64,000 nt of DNA from Phoenix dactylifera (GCF_009389715.1 NC_052409.1:1528001-1592000), one strand, 5' to 3'; counted from the stretch's first letter, positions 48,116 to 61,959 are shown. The notes: generated from the letters alone by a model not told the origin. Made by a program: numbers and translations.

Positions 48116-51100
48116 CAATAATTTTACTAAGCTAATTTACATAAATAAATAGCCATATGATCTTTTATAGAAGCGACTATAGTCGTATCCGTGCATGGAA
48201 ATGATTTTTTCTCTTTTTCCAAGTATTTTTGTGATAAGATATAGGAATGTAATGAATTACAATACTTCAATAGTTAAGCTTCTGTTCCATATGAAGCAAA
48301 AAAAAAAAAAAAATTGAGCAGAAACTTTCATTATCGGTACCAACGTCTGTATAGCAAATGAAGAATTCTGCATAAGCTATGCTTCGGTGCAAAACTTTCG
48401 ATCATTAATATTATTGTCATTGATATATGCCCCGTACGATGTGCAAGGTGTGTTTTTTTCTCCTTTCTTTCAATATTTTCGAAATATTATAGTAACCAAA
48501 TTTATGCTACACATTAAGCAATAAATTTTAATAATAGCCAAGCGGAAACTTCGTCATTACCATCGATATTCACATAGTGAATAAAAAATTTTGTACAAAT
48601 CAAACCTTTATTTTAGATATATAAAATAAATTTTTAAAAATAAATAATAAGATGATTTCTATAAAAATGACTATAATCATAAGAGCAATGTTAGGATCGT
48701 CTCCTTTGTCTCTCATTTTCGATACTCCGATCATAATTAATTAAAGAGCCTTCCATATGTAAACTACCAAAGCAGAGGGATGGAGATAGGAGAAAAGGGT
48801 GGGGGACTTTTTGAGATAAAAAGGATTGTAATATGAACGTCAAGTGACTTTCTTAGACGACCCCCTAACTTCCTGACTCCTGAGGAACATGACTGCCGCG
48901 TGGAGTTCGCGACTTAACAAAGTCTCCTTTCCTCTCCTCGTGAGACAGCTTTTATGGACTACGGTGGAGCCCATGGCTTCAATGATAGCAGAGCTCTGGT
49001 CGAAGCATGGAACTCCCATAGCGTCGTATGTATCCTCATGGATGGTTTATGAAATCTTGGCACGATAATCATAAAGTTAACGCTGAGAAGAAGTACTAGA
49101 GATATTGCCGGTTTCAAAATATATATTAAAAAAATTATTATTTAATTGGTCCGATAAATTATTGTTACTATTATAATATTGGCAATGGCTACTATGATAT
49201 TTTATGATATCGATAAATCTATCGCTGCATGGACTTTGTATTATTTTTTTTTTTTTGAAAGTCTATTGCTCGTTGCACCAATGCTAAAATTTTATTTTTG
49301 GTTTATTTTTATTTTTTATTTTAATACTAATTGAAATAGTTTACATTTTAGTGCTAGCTCATTTTAATTAGGTTAAATTTTAAGCTTAATATATCCGAGT
49401 TTGTTTTCTAACTGGAGCGAGCCAGTGATACTTTTGTCTTGTGGTAGGCTGTGGATTGTGGTTTTATAAAAAGGGAGAGAAAGTTATGTGAAGAGTCCTC
49501 GAGAAAGGGAGATGATAAATCCTTGGATGGCATGGGAAAAGAGAGGGGGGAGAGAGTGAAAGGTGGCCTTTTCGATGATGCATGAGAGTGTCTTTTTTGT
49601 GGCTCAAATTTTAGGATTTTTCTTCTATGTTTTTAGTATTTATTCGAGATCATGAGCCGGTACAGTAGATCTACTTCAGGTATCATATATACTATTCTAC
49701 ACTTATTTGTACAATAATATCAAAAGAAGTGAGCCTGATCCTTCTCTTTTAAAATCAAAACACGTTGCACTAATCATTCAGTGGGAAAGTATTATGTTTT
49801 GAACCCTACGATAACGAACATGCACAAGAGTATCGACAAAGTACGGTACTTTGCAACAACACGCCATCTCGTAGACAAAATATAGAAAGAAAAAACAAAG
49901 CATAAACTCTTCGATAGAAGTGCTTCATGCTCATGATCATGTGATTGTTATTAAATAATTCTAGAATAATCTCGATTAGTCTAGAGGATGTGCTGCTATT
50001 TCGATTTAATTAATTCTTTTGGCATGTTTTAACTCACATAAAACAAAAACCAGATCTTAATCAACGGCCATGTTGGAGACCATTCTCTCAATAAACAAGA
50101 CAAACATCAATGCTTGTGAGACAAGCACAACTTCCGACCAACTCTAACGACAATTACATGCCTTGGGAGAAGTGGATAGTTGGGATGGATGCACTTCGCA
50201 CTCATGTATGTAAAATACTTATCATGCTACAATATTGGTAGCTCATCAAGCCCTTATTATTAGAAAAGCATCATATTTGAGAGCCATAACTCATGTTTCT
50301 AACTTAAAATCATGCCTCTCTTTCTCTATCTTGATTATATTAGCATCTTCCTAACCTTATATAATAGGGATTTTGACACACATAGGCCCTCTCCCTAAAA
50401 TACAATTCCAAAATGATACTCTTTCTTCAAAAGGAACAATAGCTCTCACCCTCCGACTCATCTCCATGTCCATTAACCTCTTTCCATAAAACGATAACTA
50501 TACCCCGATTCCTTTTCTCATGGGAATGGTTCTTTAAAATTAATCACAATACCATCCATTCTAACCTTAATCAAAGAATGGTCCATTTAACATGGTCTAA
50601 GAATTTTGGCCAGTGCAAATCTAAACTCGAGCTCCTAACACATGGATAAGAGTTTATGGACGAACTTGAAAGCGTCATGGAGCATGTCTAGAGCTGATCA
50701 TGAGTCGAGCCTTGAGCCTATATTTTATTTATTTTTAATTAGACTTCGAATCAAATCTATGTAAAATTAACCTAAACTCGCGCTCCTAACACATGGATAA
50801 AAGTTTAGGGACAAACTTGAAAATATCATGGAGCATGTCTAGAGTGATCCTGGGTCCAGCCTCGAGCCTCGATTTTATTTATTTTTAATCGAACCTAATA
50901 TTTTTAAATCTAAGTAAAATTTAATATTTTTTATGTATAATAGTCGGTGCCTCTAAGTCTTATGAGCATGGTATCATCGGATCCACCATCCCAACCTTCG
51001 ACTTACACTGAAGATGAAGATGGACCGAAAGTTCTTAACAACCGCTCCACGTAAAAACCCAACCGACACCGTCCTTCTATTTTACTCAAATACCCCTATA

Positions 51101-51310
51101 GTACAACCCCCGATAGAGGTCGTCTAATAGGGGCGTCTCAGTCATTACACAGAAATGCACTCAACCAACTACCCCCACTTCCGCGTCCATACGACGCGCC
51201 CTGCACCTCATCCGAAGATTCCCGAGCTTAGGCGTGGGCCCCATCTCCATGCCAAATGGGATCATGATGCCATGGCTCCCGTCATCATACATTACATCCA
51301 TCACATCGTC
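48116..51310. other. Intergenic stretch with old tandem repeats
   Basis: AT-rich. Around 48300-48690 two very diverged repeat units can be aligned (AGC(A/G)GAAACTT at 48319 and 48540). 50622-50930 holds a clearer tandem duplication, listed separately. No gene was recognised. Confidence 0.45.
50622..50930. repeat. Tandem duplication, 151-bp period
   Basis: TAAACTCG(A/C)GCTCCTAACAC at 50622 recurs at 50773. Both copies continue through GGATAA.AGTTTA, TCATGGAGCATGTCTAGAG and ATTTTATTTATTTTTAAT. The copies differ by roughly 10 percent. Confidence 0.85.
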
Positions 51311-51318
51311 TTTCTCCT

Positions 51319-51326
51319 ATTTATAC
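51319..51326 (+). promoter_or_regulatory. TATA box of the HIPP gene
   Basis: TATTTATA about 95 bases before the HIPP start codon, followed by a C/T-rich leader. Position and context fit a core promoter. Confidence 0.55.
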
Positions 51327-51419
51327 CTCGCCCCCGCTCTCCATCCTCTTCTCCACTTCGTGCAGCCCGGGGACCGAAGCGAGCGCGAGAGCGGGCGAAA
51401 GAAGAAGAGAGCTTCCATC

Positions 51420-52675
51420 ATGGGCAATGTGAGCTTCACTTCCACGAATTCCCTCTATCGATCACTAAATTTCACCGATTTTCTCTAATTCGTGGGCTTT
51501 TCTGATCGCAGCAGGAGAAGAAGGAAGGGGGAGAAGGGGGGAAGAAAGACGGCGGCACGATCGCCGTCGTCTTGAAGGTCGACATGCATTGCGAGGGATG
51601 CGCTGAGAAGGTGAAGAAATCTGTCAAGGGATTCGAAGGTAATTAATCTCTTAGTTCCTTGCGTCGATCTCGAAGCGCTTTGATTGGATTTGTCTCACGG
51701 TGGAATCGTACAAAAAATCGTACAGGAGTCGAAGGGGTGAAGGCGGACATCGGGGGCGGGAAGCTGACGGTGGTGGGGAAGGTAGATCCGTCGAAGCTCC
51801 GCGATCGGGTGGCCGCCAAGACCCACAAGAAGGTCGACATCGTCTCCCCCATCAATCCCCCCAAAAAGGACGCCAAAGAGAAAGACATCTCCAAAAAGCC
51901 TGCCGCCGAAAAAGTCTCCAAAAAATCCGACGATAAAAAAAAATCCCAGGAGGTACAATTTATTTCTTCTTCTTCTTCTTCTTCTTTTCCCCCAAACAAA
52001 AAAGCGATCCGATTCTTTATTGGTTTTACAAAGTAATTGATGAATTGTTTCGTTTTACATTTCTCAAACAGCCTGTGGTTTCGACGGTGGTGCTGAAGAC
52101 TCACCTCCACTGCGATGGCTGCGTCGATCGGATTACAAAAAAGATTCGCAAACTTAAGGGTAATTTTATTAATATTTTTCATCTCTATTCGCTTTTCTTT
52201 TGGGAGGGAAAAAGGGCAATATTTTTTAAAAAAAGAGAGAGAGAGAAGAGATGGATCTATGCCGGAAATGCCCCTGATAGTTTTGGTATTTTACGACGGA
52301 TGGGCAGGAGTGCAGCAGGTGACGGCGGACGCGCAGAAGGATCTGGTGACCGTGAAGGGGACGATGGACGCCAAGGCGCTGCCTGAGGTGCTCAAACAGA
52401 AGCTGAAGCAGGCGGTGGAGGTGGCGTCGCCGAAAAAGGACGACGATGGGAAGAAGAAGGACAAAGGCGGCGACAAGAAGGACAAGGGAGGCGAGAAGGA
52501 GACCGCCAGCGGCGGGGGCGGCGGCGGAGGAGGAGGAGGGAAGGACGACGGCGGGAAAGCGGAGGCGAACCGGATGGACTACTACTATACGGCGGGGTAC
52601 CCTTACGGCATCGAGATGGGGCACGCGCCCCAGCTATTCAGCGATGAGAACCCCAACGGCTGCTCCGTTATGTGA
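51420..52675 (+). CDS. Heavy-metal-associated isoprenylated plant protein (HIPP) with two HMA domains
   Basis: Five exons: 51420-51428, 51512-51638, 51726-51952, 52072-52159 and 52308-52675, giving 273 codons. Exon 1 codes only MGN. The first HMA domain has VVLKVDMHCEGCAEKVKK (metal-binding CxxC). A lysine-rich linker follows. The second HMA domain has TVVLKTHLHCDGCVDRITKK (again CxxC) and ends near LKQAVEV. A long K/D/G-rich tract includes a run of eleven glycines. The protein ends APQLFSDENPNGCSVM, where CSVM is a CaaX farnesylation box and the DENPNGCSVM ending is typical of the HIPP5/HIPP6-like group. HIPPs are membrane- or nucleus-associated metallochaperone-like proteins tied to heavy-metal handling and stress. 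The metal bound here cannot be read from sequence. The exon 2 acceptor is a tandem NAGNAG, allowing a form one glutamine shorter. Confidence 0.94.
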
Positions 52676-54455
52676 ACCGCAAACGGAGCCGGGAACGGTT
52701 TTATATTTTTTAATTTAGGCGGTTTAATTTTCCTCTGTTAGAAAAGCTCCGTAGAATATAATATAATTAAAGAAAATAGGAATTTGATGCAAATCCTTTT
52801 TGGTCGTAGATATGATACTTTCTTGGTTCTGCGGTTGCGATGTTTCCGCGTGTCTATTTACAATTGGTTATCTTTTGATAAGTATGGGCCCATGCCGCCT
52901 TCAATGAGTGATTGAGGAATGTTTGGATACTACTAAATGCGAAAAACGTGCAACGGAGGGATTTAAGGCGAGGAAAACGGGAACGTCGCTATACCGGACC
53001 GTTTGATGGGGAACGGTCGGTAGATTCTCGATGTCGGGGTTATAGGGAACAATAATATATCCTGTGATGGTACACCAAAATTCATGCTTGATAAATTAGA
53101 TTCATAGAAAAGCTGCGTGCATAGCCATATAGATAGTTATTGCTCTCAAAGAAAGATCTTATCCATGATATTCTTAAAAATATTATCCGAGGTGATTAGA
53201 GAGATTGCTAGTGTCATCTTTATTAATATTTACGCCCAAAAATTATTGATCAAGTATAATAAATGAACAAGAATATTAAATCGATCAGAATTTGCCTAAT
53301 TATTTGTGCATGATGGAGGAATTATGTTTGACCACTTTTTATTTATACAAGAGGCAACTTATGGGTAGCTAATTGCTTGAATTAACTATATAAAATAGTT
53401 ATTGTTGAAAATAATTTTTTATCTTCGTGCTCAAAAAAAAGAAGAAAAATTTATTTGCTTCTTCCTTACATATTTTATACTATAGCATTATTATTAGGCG
53501 CCGACCGCCTTCTATTGTAAACAACATATCCCATGAAGTGGTTGATCTGGCATTCTTCTTGTAGGAATTTTGAAACTAATTCTTTTTTTGATGATGAAGA
53601 ACCGACCTCAAAAAATATGGCTCTGATGCTACCAATAGAGCAAAGATTCAACCCATTTGCACGAGGATGTCGAGTGGCTTATATTATGGAGGTTCAACCT
53701 ATGTATGTAGTTCAACTGACTTGTAAAGATAATAATACACATCTTTCTATCTTCAAAGTAGATGTTCGAGTATTGCTTGCTTCAATGCTAGATTCAGGTG
53801 ATAAAGGACATAAGATATACTGTATGCCATCTTGTTTATATTCAAAAAGCAATACATTTTAATTTGTTTTCTTTGTCTTTTTATTTATCTTTATAAATAC
53901 TAGTGAATTAATTTGTTTCAAAGTTAGGATAAAGAACTCGGATCAATTTGGACCCAATCATGTCTCTCGTCGTAATGATGCCGATATGTGGTTTAAAATG
54001 TTGAGAAATAATTATTTTGGTCCTTTTAAAATGAATTGGAAGGGGGTGGGACTGATTAGAAATGAGTTCAAACAAGGAAGGTTCCAAGATTGGAGTCTCT
54101 ATCTCTTTGAATCCACTTAGAAATCATAATCCAGAGGGTGGAGGTTAATTACTTAGAAATCAGTCCCTGTTAGTCCACTCTCTTAGCTTAGTTGAGGATA
54201 AGGTTGCGTTATATATGGCGTTTTGGTAGCAGTCTCCCTACGTTGCTGGGCCCCGTTGAATATCTCCTAATATTTAATAATAAGTGAATAAAGCATGCAG
54301 CAAACTATAAATAAGTACGATAATGAATTGAATAATAAAAGAATAAAACAAAACGACGATAGGACAAACTATGAAATCTTAAAAAGATTGAATACAAAGC
54401 TGTCAATTCTTTGAGTCAAGCATGGATTGGAAAACAAATTAAAGAAGCTACCTAT
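52676..54455. other. HIPP 3' flank and intergenic DNA
   Basis: The HIPP 3' untranslated region (T-rich, with AATATAATATAAT near 52755) is followed by AT-rich DNA. An open frame at 53533-53862 (109 codons) matches no family I know and is not called. Confidence 0.45.
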
Positions 54456-54949
54456 GAAAAGCGGAGTGATCAGGGGTGGCATTTGTGACCAGGGACCATA
54501 GAGCCAGATTGGTTGTTGCGGGGAGATGCCGCTCCTTTGAGACCTCGGCATTTAGGACGGAGTTCAGGGCTGCATGGAAGGGTCTATCCTATAAGAGATA
54601 TGTGTTGATGGCTGATCAAATTATTCTGGAGAGGGATTCAACTGTTTTGATTGATCGCCTCGAGATGGAGGGTCGGAAGAGGGCGGAGCACCCACTTTTG
54701 GGCAACATGAGATGGATGTTACGGAAGTGTCGGATCATTCAGGTCAAGCACGTCCTTCGAGAGACGAATTAGGCTGCCGATTGGGTCACCTTATTCGTTG
54801 CTCAATATTCAGGCGAGTTCTTATGGCGTCAGCAGTCTTCAGTTCCTTCTGTTTTTTGTAGCTTTCTTGATAGTGATGTAGCTGGCTGTGCTCATATGCG
54901 AGCAATGTGAGCAGCCGACTTATCAAAAAAAAAAAAAGTGGAGAAACGT
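54456..54949 (+). mobile_element. 5'-truncated LINE, RNase H-like domain
   Basis: From about 54474 the plus strand reads GVAFVTRDHRARLVVAGRCR, FRAAWKGLSYKRYVLMADQI, LLGNMRWMLRKCRIIQVKHV, then AADWVTLFVAQYSGEFLWRQ and DSDVAGCAHMRAM, before a poly(A) run at about 54928-54939. This is the RNase H-like domain and C-terminus of a plant L1-type LINE. One internal TAG stands where the motif has glutamine (ETN-Q-AADW). AAAAGYGGAG flanks both sides (54457-54466 and after the poly(A)), a likely target-site duplication with one mismatch. Confidence 0.8.
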
Positions 54950-54959
54950 GAATTGTTTT

Positions 54960-55310
54960 AAATACAATGAATCAAAAAAAAAATTATTTTGGGTTGAGTT
55001 TTCAAAAGAATAAAAATATTTCTCCATGAAATACAATTTTTGTATTTTATAGGGAAAAAAATTTATATGGGATATGAAAATATCCAATTTTCACCGGCTG
55101 AAAATAGCGATAATTTTTTTTAAAATATATTATTTAACTTTCATATAGGATAGGACAAGATTTTTAGGATATAACAGATATTTTATATAATTTCTTAAAA
55201 AATGTGTTCAACCGAATATAAAATATTTTAGAATGTGCCATTATTTTTTATCAACTAAATATATAAAAATTATTTTTTTAGGCAACATATACTAATCTTT
55301 TAGTAAAGAA
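54960..55310. repeat. AT-rich dispersed repeat, copy 2
   Basis: Diverged partner of the repeat at 29390-29740, in the same orientation and with the same order of blocks (TTTTCAAAAG, CCAATTTTCACCGGCTGAAAA, AGATATTTTATATAAT). It lies immediately after the LINE tail. Confidence 0.5.
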
Positions 55311-57335
55311 ATTTTTTTCCAATAAATGAGTTTTTTTTTTTTCAATGGTCATGTAATTAGAATCTCCTAGTTATCACCTATGTACGGTACTCGTTCATAT
55401 ACTTTATAATACCATTTCATCGCGTCACACCGTGCGTAATAGATGGCATCATGGCATGGATGGATGCCGTCGCCATGATGCATGAGGGATGGATGGGGTT
55501 CCATTGGTTGCGTCAGGAGGAAGGGAGGCAATGTTGACCACATGGTCAAGGTCAAGCCGCCGCCGGGTCTTCCACGTGCATCCGGTCAATGCGTGGATAG
55601 AGACGGGAAAGGAGGGTTCTGCTCACCTTCGCCGCCGGATAGCGCAATACCGGCAAAGCCGGTGGCGCGCCCACGTTGTAAAGAATCTTTGGCGGCGGAC
55701 TTAAAAAAAGAATGTGGTGGCTTTGGTTGCTATGATCTCTTGTTAATGCAATAGTTGCAATTATCTAATTGGGTTTGCAAGGGTCGAGCTGCATATATTT
55801 ATTGTGGCTGATCGAGGTATGAGGGTGTGGTTACACTAATAGATGCGGTGGGAAATTACATAGAAGCACTTGGTCAGCTAATTAAAGATTTTTTTTGTTT
55901 GTTTGAAGGTATCAATTAATCAAAGTTACTGCCAACTAACTAAGAAAATCTAATTTAGGGAGCTCTCACATGGTGGCACGTTCGCTTACGTACAAATCTT
56001 CTAAATACTTATTGATTTCTTGCATCAGTGTATGTTGCTATCAATCCATGTGCCAAGAGAAGTAAATATACTGCTGTAGATTGATGCAGGAGCATGGCAC
56101 ATGAATTCAAAGAGTCCTTGTGTGTTTAGGAGTTTTTATGCCATAAGGAGTCTAGTTAATTTGGGTCTTAAATTGAGGCTGTACCACAGTCTTTTCCTTC
56201 CAATACGCCGTCACAGATAGGTTGGCCAACACAGAAAAGTTGAATCAAAATAGTTAATGGGGCCAACGAAAGGCGATGTACATGTATCAAGCATTCAAAA
56301 TATAAATAAAAAAATCATTCAAAATATTTTTCCTTCCAAAATACTTGCTTTATTGTATTAGGCTCCTCTATTGAAAGGAGCCTAAAGAGCTAGAGGCTTG
56401 TGGAATTTTTTAAAAGCCTAAAGATTCAACAGGAATGTTAGATATTTTTCGGAACTTTTATAAAAGGAACTAGATTGCTTCTAACCATTCAAAATATTAA
56501 TCTGTCCATCTCCTAACCATTCATTATAAAAAGGAAGAGGTTTGATTGGCTCTAGCTTGGAAGGCTAGAGTTGTAGACTAATTAAAAAATGATTACGAGC
56601 AAGCAAAGCTTCTAAATACCACACAAGAATACCACACAAGTGCATGAGGAAATGCTAGGCCCCCGAAACACCTCCCACCCAGCCTCTGTTTTTCCATCTA
56701 ATGATGCTAGTTATGGCTCCATGAAGTTCTAATCTTTTACTTTCAATTCCTTAGGATAAATTGGCTTGGCGAGGCCATTGCCCCCACTAGGACAATTTGA
56801 GGGGCTACTTGCTTCGGACTCTGGGATCTGCAGTCAATAGACCTGCTAGAAGTTGAAGAATCTGAAAAGATGCTCTAAGAGGCCGGTTAAACACCATGGC
56901 TCAGTAGAGTACGGTTGGAGTGTCCCTTGCGAGGAGGTGACCAGTACACACCAAACAAGCATTTCATCAAAAGGATGCCATTCATTAACCAGAGCTGGAA
57001 TTCATCAATAGTTACATGATATGACAAGTGCACAAACATAGCACTACAGGAAAGAAGAACAACTGCGGAGGAGGTGCGCTTGATTTCGTCAGCTGCGAGA
57101 ACCTAGCAAACAGACTTGTGGGCCTTGATTGCCCTCCAAAAGAGTCCATGCTGCAACCCACAAGCATTTCATCCAAAGGGTGTCATTCATGACCCTAAGT
57201 TGGAGCTCTTCACTTCTCAAATTCTATGTTGAACGAACAGTCTGCGCATTTACATTGAAAAAGACTGAAAGGAGATCTCCATAACCTTGCCAAACAAACA
57301 TTGTTGGATAGAAGCAAAAATTTTCAAAATCTGCA
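55311..57335. other. Intergenic stretch and 3' flank of the uL18-like gene
   Basis: No host gene was recognised. The GC-rich stretch 55480-55710 has open frames on the plus strand but no known family. A pair of similar 60-bp segments (CAAGCATTTCATC.AAAGG at about 56958 and 57164) lies in the 3' flank of the uL18-like gene. Confidence 0.45.
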
Positions 57336-57722
57336 TCAGGGGCAAGGAGGAGGCCCATGGTCATCCTGGTCAAGATGGAGGTTGACACCATGCGAGCGGA
57401 GAGCATTGAAGATGGCCCAAACCTTGGTGCGGTTCTTGAATCCCTTCTTCTCCACCTCCTTGGCCGCATCAGCATATATTGGTTCCTGGGACAGGCCATC
57501 AACCTTGAGGCGTACAGCGAGCACTTCTCCGACAGCTGCAGCTGCCTTGGAATTGCAGGTGCGACCACACTCGAGCGCTTTTTTGAGTGCTTTCTCCACT
57601 GAAGATGCCGTCACCACCACTCGCCCGCTCCGCCGATCCACGACATTGGCAGTCACAAACTTGAGTGATATGAAAAGCCGTAGCACATACCTCTTTGCCG
57701 GCAGCGAAGGAAGCCGACTCAT
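57336..57722 (-). CDS. uL18 (L18p/L5e)-like ribosomal protein family
   Basis: Single coding exon of 128 aa on the minus strand. The protein begins MSRLPSLPAKRYVLRLFISL, continues KFVTANVVDRRSGRVVVTAS and ALECGRTCNSKAAAAVGEVL, and ends with KKGFKNRTKVWAIFNALRSH and GVNLHLDQDD. This fits the short plant 'Ribosomal L18p/L5e family' proteins. The organelle served (mitochondrion more likely than plastid) is not shown by the sequence. An in-frame TAG lies 12 bases before the ATG, supporting this start. The GCAAACAG directly before the ATG looks like a splice acceptor, so a 5' UTR intron is likely. A candidate first exon with TATA box lies near 62.1 kb. Confidence 0.85.
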   Translation of the reverse strand: MSRLPSLPAKRYVLRLFISLKFVTANVVDRRSGRVVVTASSVEKALKKALECGRTCNSKAAAAVGEVLAVRLKVDGLSQEPIYADAAKEVEKKGFKNRTKVWAIFNALRSHGVNLHLDQDDHGPPPCP

Positions 57723-59004
57723 CTGTTTGCTCTTCTACAATGTCGTAAGAATGTCCGCTTTCTTCGAATGAGGAAGGATATAACTATTCAGAATTTCACC
57801 ATGAACTATCTGCAACATCAATTGAAATACATGGATTTGATTAAGCCTCGTCAAGAGAGCAACAGACATCCTGATGGCTTGCCATCATTTACATCAAAAG
57901 AACAATAGACAATGATCACAAGTTCTTAAAAGACGCGTAAGCAGCCGTTGTTTTTGACAATGCAGCTTACCTAGACAGAGAAGTCAGTCGGCAAGATGTA
58001 GGGGTGGCTGTAAGAAAGATTCAAGTAGGTTTAGATAAGAACAATTAACATATACAACCTTAAGCCATTCCCAACCTGATGCAACATGAAGTCATGACTC
58101 TTCTTCTATCCATACTTGCCGACCATCCGAGAACCATGACCTAAATAACCAAAGCTGTTGCACTCTACATGACCCAACTTTAAACCGACCAACTCAGCCT
58201 GACTGACTCTATTAAGTATTCTACTCACCATGACACAACTCCAGAGGGACCCAACCTCAACAACTACACCAAAAAAAGACCATTTACTATTAAAATTCTT
58301 TCCATGGATGTGACAGTCAACCAACACAGATCGATTCCAAACAAATAAAACCCTCACTTCACGACCTGAGGTAAGCCGACCACATTCAAATTGCAGGACA
58401 CAAAATTCAGACCTAAGCTTAAAAATCCCTGACCAAATCTGGCCCAAAGAGAGGTCAACATTTGCCAAACCTAAGAAGGCAAATAGTATGGACAAGCCTT
58501 CACAAGAAGATAATGTTCAAAATAATTCATCCAGACAAATGAAGAAAAGCTAAAGAACCATTAGTAAGTACTATCAGCAAAACATCTAAATGGCAACCTT
58601 AGTACTATCAATAAAACATCTAAATAGCAACCTTCACCATTTGTCAAATAAAAGGAAGGGCTTATTTTAGCTATTTGGCTGTATCTAATGCAAAATGTTA
58701 GGTGCTGAATGAAGAAAGGATGTGTTGGTGCATCATTTGCAATCTCTTCTTACATGCAATTTACCATGTGCAAATACTTCATCTATGATTATGAGGTATA
58801 GTTGATTCAGAAAAATAATACAGACAAGCTTAAAACTACTGAAGAACTGGCTACTGCATATCTTATGCCATCCAAAACAAATGTTTAAAGACTACAATGA
58901 CAAATAATGGACGGTTTTAAAAAGTAGTCAGGTTTGTCTATTTTGGTGGAAAGACAGTAACATAATCCCCCCCCCCTCCTCTCACTCTTTCATTCTCTCA
59001 TATG

Positions 59005-59027
59005 CACACACACACACACACACACAC
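59005..59027. repeat. (CA)11 microsatellite
   Basis: Uninterrupted CA dinucleotide of about 23 bases. Confidence 0.9.
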
Positions 59028-61959
59028 TCAAAATAAGTTACTCATGAAGGACAGCTGTTTTGCCCACTCACCTAACTCTGAAACAGCTGATATGCGTCAC
59101 TTAATTTACATATCAAGAAAAGAAAATATACTTAAAAGTTATACAAAAATAGAAACATAAGTTATTTAAATTTTACAATACAAAACCATAATTGTTAAAT
59201 TCACACCAGTTAAAGTGTTATATGAATTATTATTTATATACTCAAAAGTAGTGAGATAAAAATATTTGTCTTCAATATAACATTGTACATGATTTTTATG
59301 CTACCATTTTAATGGAAAAAATGATAACTCATCGAGTTAGTTTCTTTTAGAACCTAGAACAATGAGGATACCAAACATAAAATAAAAATCCCAGCCGGTA
59401 CAGGTCAATTGGCCAGTTTATACTATAACCATCTGATGTATGAAACTGAAGAACATAAAGCAAGAAGCTCAACTTACCAGCAGAACATAGAAGCAAAGAA
59501 GAAAAAAATTAAGTTCAGGACTTGTTTAACAACATAGTTGAGAACAGTACATGAACAAGCCAGCCAAAACATGTAAACCCTTTGACTTGCACTTCACCCC
59601 TAGGACCATTGACTCCTATTTCTGGGTACCTTTAGGACTCATAAAATGCCAAAAGTTTTCCAACATCCTCTCAAAGAAGCCAGTTATGAAGCCCCTTACC
59701 TTTAGGGACTCAAGTCCAATTAAGACTTCTTTAAAAGCAAGCTGGGCTTGCTGGCTTCCCATGCATCTTTTTATTTCAAACTTCAAGGGGAACAAATACC
59801 CACTATAAACTCATGATTCGTAAATTGCACATACTGATCTGAAAAAATAACTTATTTTCTTTTTGTTTTCAAAATGTACATGTTCATAAGAACAGAATGG
59901 GATCAAAGACTCAGCTCTTTTACAAAAATCAGACCATCAAACTAATCCTAAAGCAGCGCAATGGTCTAGCTGCATCCCCAGTGTGAACTAGTAGATTTTG
60001 GCATGTGGCTAGGAACAGGCTATTAACAGCATGACCCCTCAAATTGTTTTGGTGGTAGTCAGATCTCGTATGAATTAGTGATGTCAGCTGGTTTAGACCA
60101 ATTCAAACTGTTTCAAGTTTCTAGACTTGCCTTTACTATGGAAGAGATCTATAAGCAACAAGGCAAAGGAACAAAACTACAGAGGCAACTAAAAGATTCA
60201 AGATTTTCTTGGCAAGGAATCACCAACACCTACAATTTCAGATTTCAGGACAGAAAATCACAATATGCTGAAAATAGATATAACAGTAAAAGCTGATTGA
60301 ATGCCAAATACAAGTGTAGAAGCTTCTAAATTGCATTAGACCTATGCTGAGTTCTCCCATACTTTATTTTAACATCAACTTCATGCAATTTTATTTAAAA
60401 GGAAAGGAAAGAAAGCAAGCTCTGAGCTCCAATGAATCATGTCAGTACTGCACACACATAATCTCTCAGGCTAGAATTTTTTGCAAGTTACTTTGTAATA
60501 TGTACGGTGTATATAAGTTTTATTGCATAGACATGGGCAGGACAGGCAAGACAGGCAAGACATGGCTGTCAGTGCATTCTACCTTTTGCGTAGCATAGAC
60601 ACAGGTTACTCGTCTAATATGGGTAGGTAACTGCATGCATGACCAGCTTACAATACAATGATAACTAACTAGTGATAGATAATACCTACATGAGTGTAAC
60701 TATCTCAAACTCAGCATATCTAAACTATAAATTGGACATGGTGCTTTAACATAAATGCCTTGGAGACTTTACAGATTTCAATTTGTTTGTGAGAACTAAG
60801 AAGTAAAGGGTAGCCTTGGAAGTCAGTATTCTTAGTTTCCATCAATAAATTACACAATTTTTTAGTCCACAACTTGTCTAATAACCAAAAATAATTAGGA
60901 CACTTAAAAATGATTTTTTTTTCCTTAAAAAGGAGCTTCACTTTTGTTACAAGATTGTAGATTAATCGATAAGGATGCAGGCATCATCCAACTTGTGAGT
61001 GTTTGTATCATGCTCTGACCTCTCACAAGCGGGACGATATTTAAATTCATAGAACGACTAAAATCATTGAATATCATGTTAATATACATAGCAAGCTTAA
61101 TTTTTAAGTTGATAAGAGGTAGACATCATTCCTGTATTTTATAAGACTTCCTGCAGAGGGTTTAGTTTTTAAATACCATATACTCCACCAATATCTACAC
61201 TACGAGAATACTTGCTACAAAAATACGTGGCTGCAGAAGTTGTTTTCTAATTATCTTTCTTTTTCATTTTTGATTGTACAAAGTCCTGAATCTTAATATT
61301 GACAGTGGTACCATTGAACTGTAGATGCTGCCAATTATCTTCTGCACTTGGAATTTGCCACATATTGGGACCATGAACTCATATCCTTCTGCACATGGCT
61401 GATGACTCCCAAGTCAGGCAGAGCCTGAACAGGGACTTGAGCAACATGGATAATGAGTTAATAGAACGTATCTCCTTTCGTATGCATTAAAGTGTTAGCC
61501 CCTTTTGAATCATTTGGAAAGTTGCTACATGTTCTTGCAATTATCCTCTTCCTTTATGCTTCGCTGCTTGTAGGATAGAACTTTTTTTTTTTTTAAGGCC
61601 TTCCCCTCGTACCCTTTTTTATGGTTGATGCTGGACAAAGTACACTACATCTGGAAATTATTTTTTTAGGAAAAAAGCAACAAATTTGTGATGTAGAATA
61701 GCAAAAGCTTCTCCAAAATTTGGTTCTCGAATCTAGCCACAGCTATGTAGTTGGTCCTGCTGTATTAAATTAAATTCTATACTCACAGAACATGAACTCC
61801 TCCCCCTACAAGATAAACTCTAATCCCAATTACTTAATCGACAAGCGATCTTAGAATACAAATAGAAAAAAATGATAAAAAAAGAGCACGAGATAGAAGA
61901 ATAAATCTACTGCAGAGATTATCACAGCGACGCATTAAATCGAAGAGAAGGGAGAAGAG

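Noticed and set aside
53533-53862. 109-codon plus-strand frame
   Set aside because: No recognisable motif, AT-rich context and no promoter or splice support.
55482-55754. GC-rich plus-strand frames of 71-90 codons
   Set aside because: Two overlapping frames are open, as expected for GC-rich DNA. Neither has a known domain.
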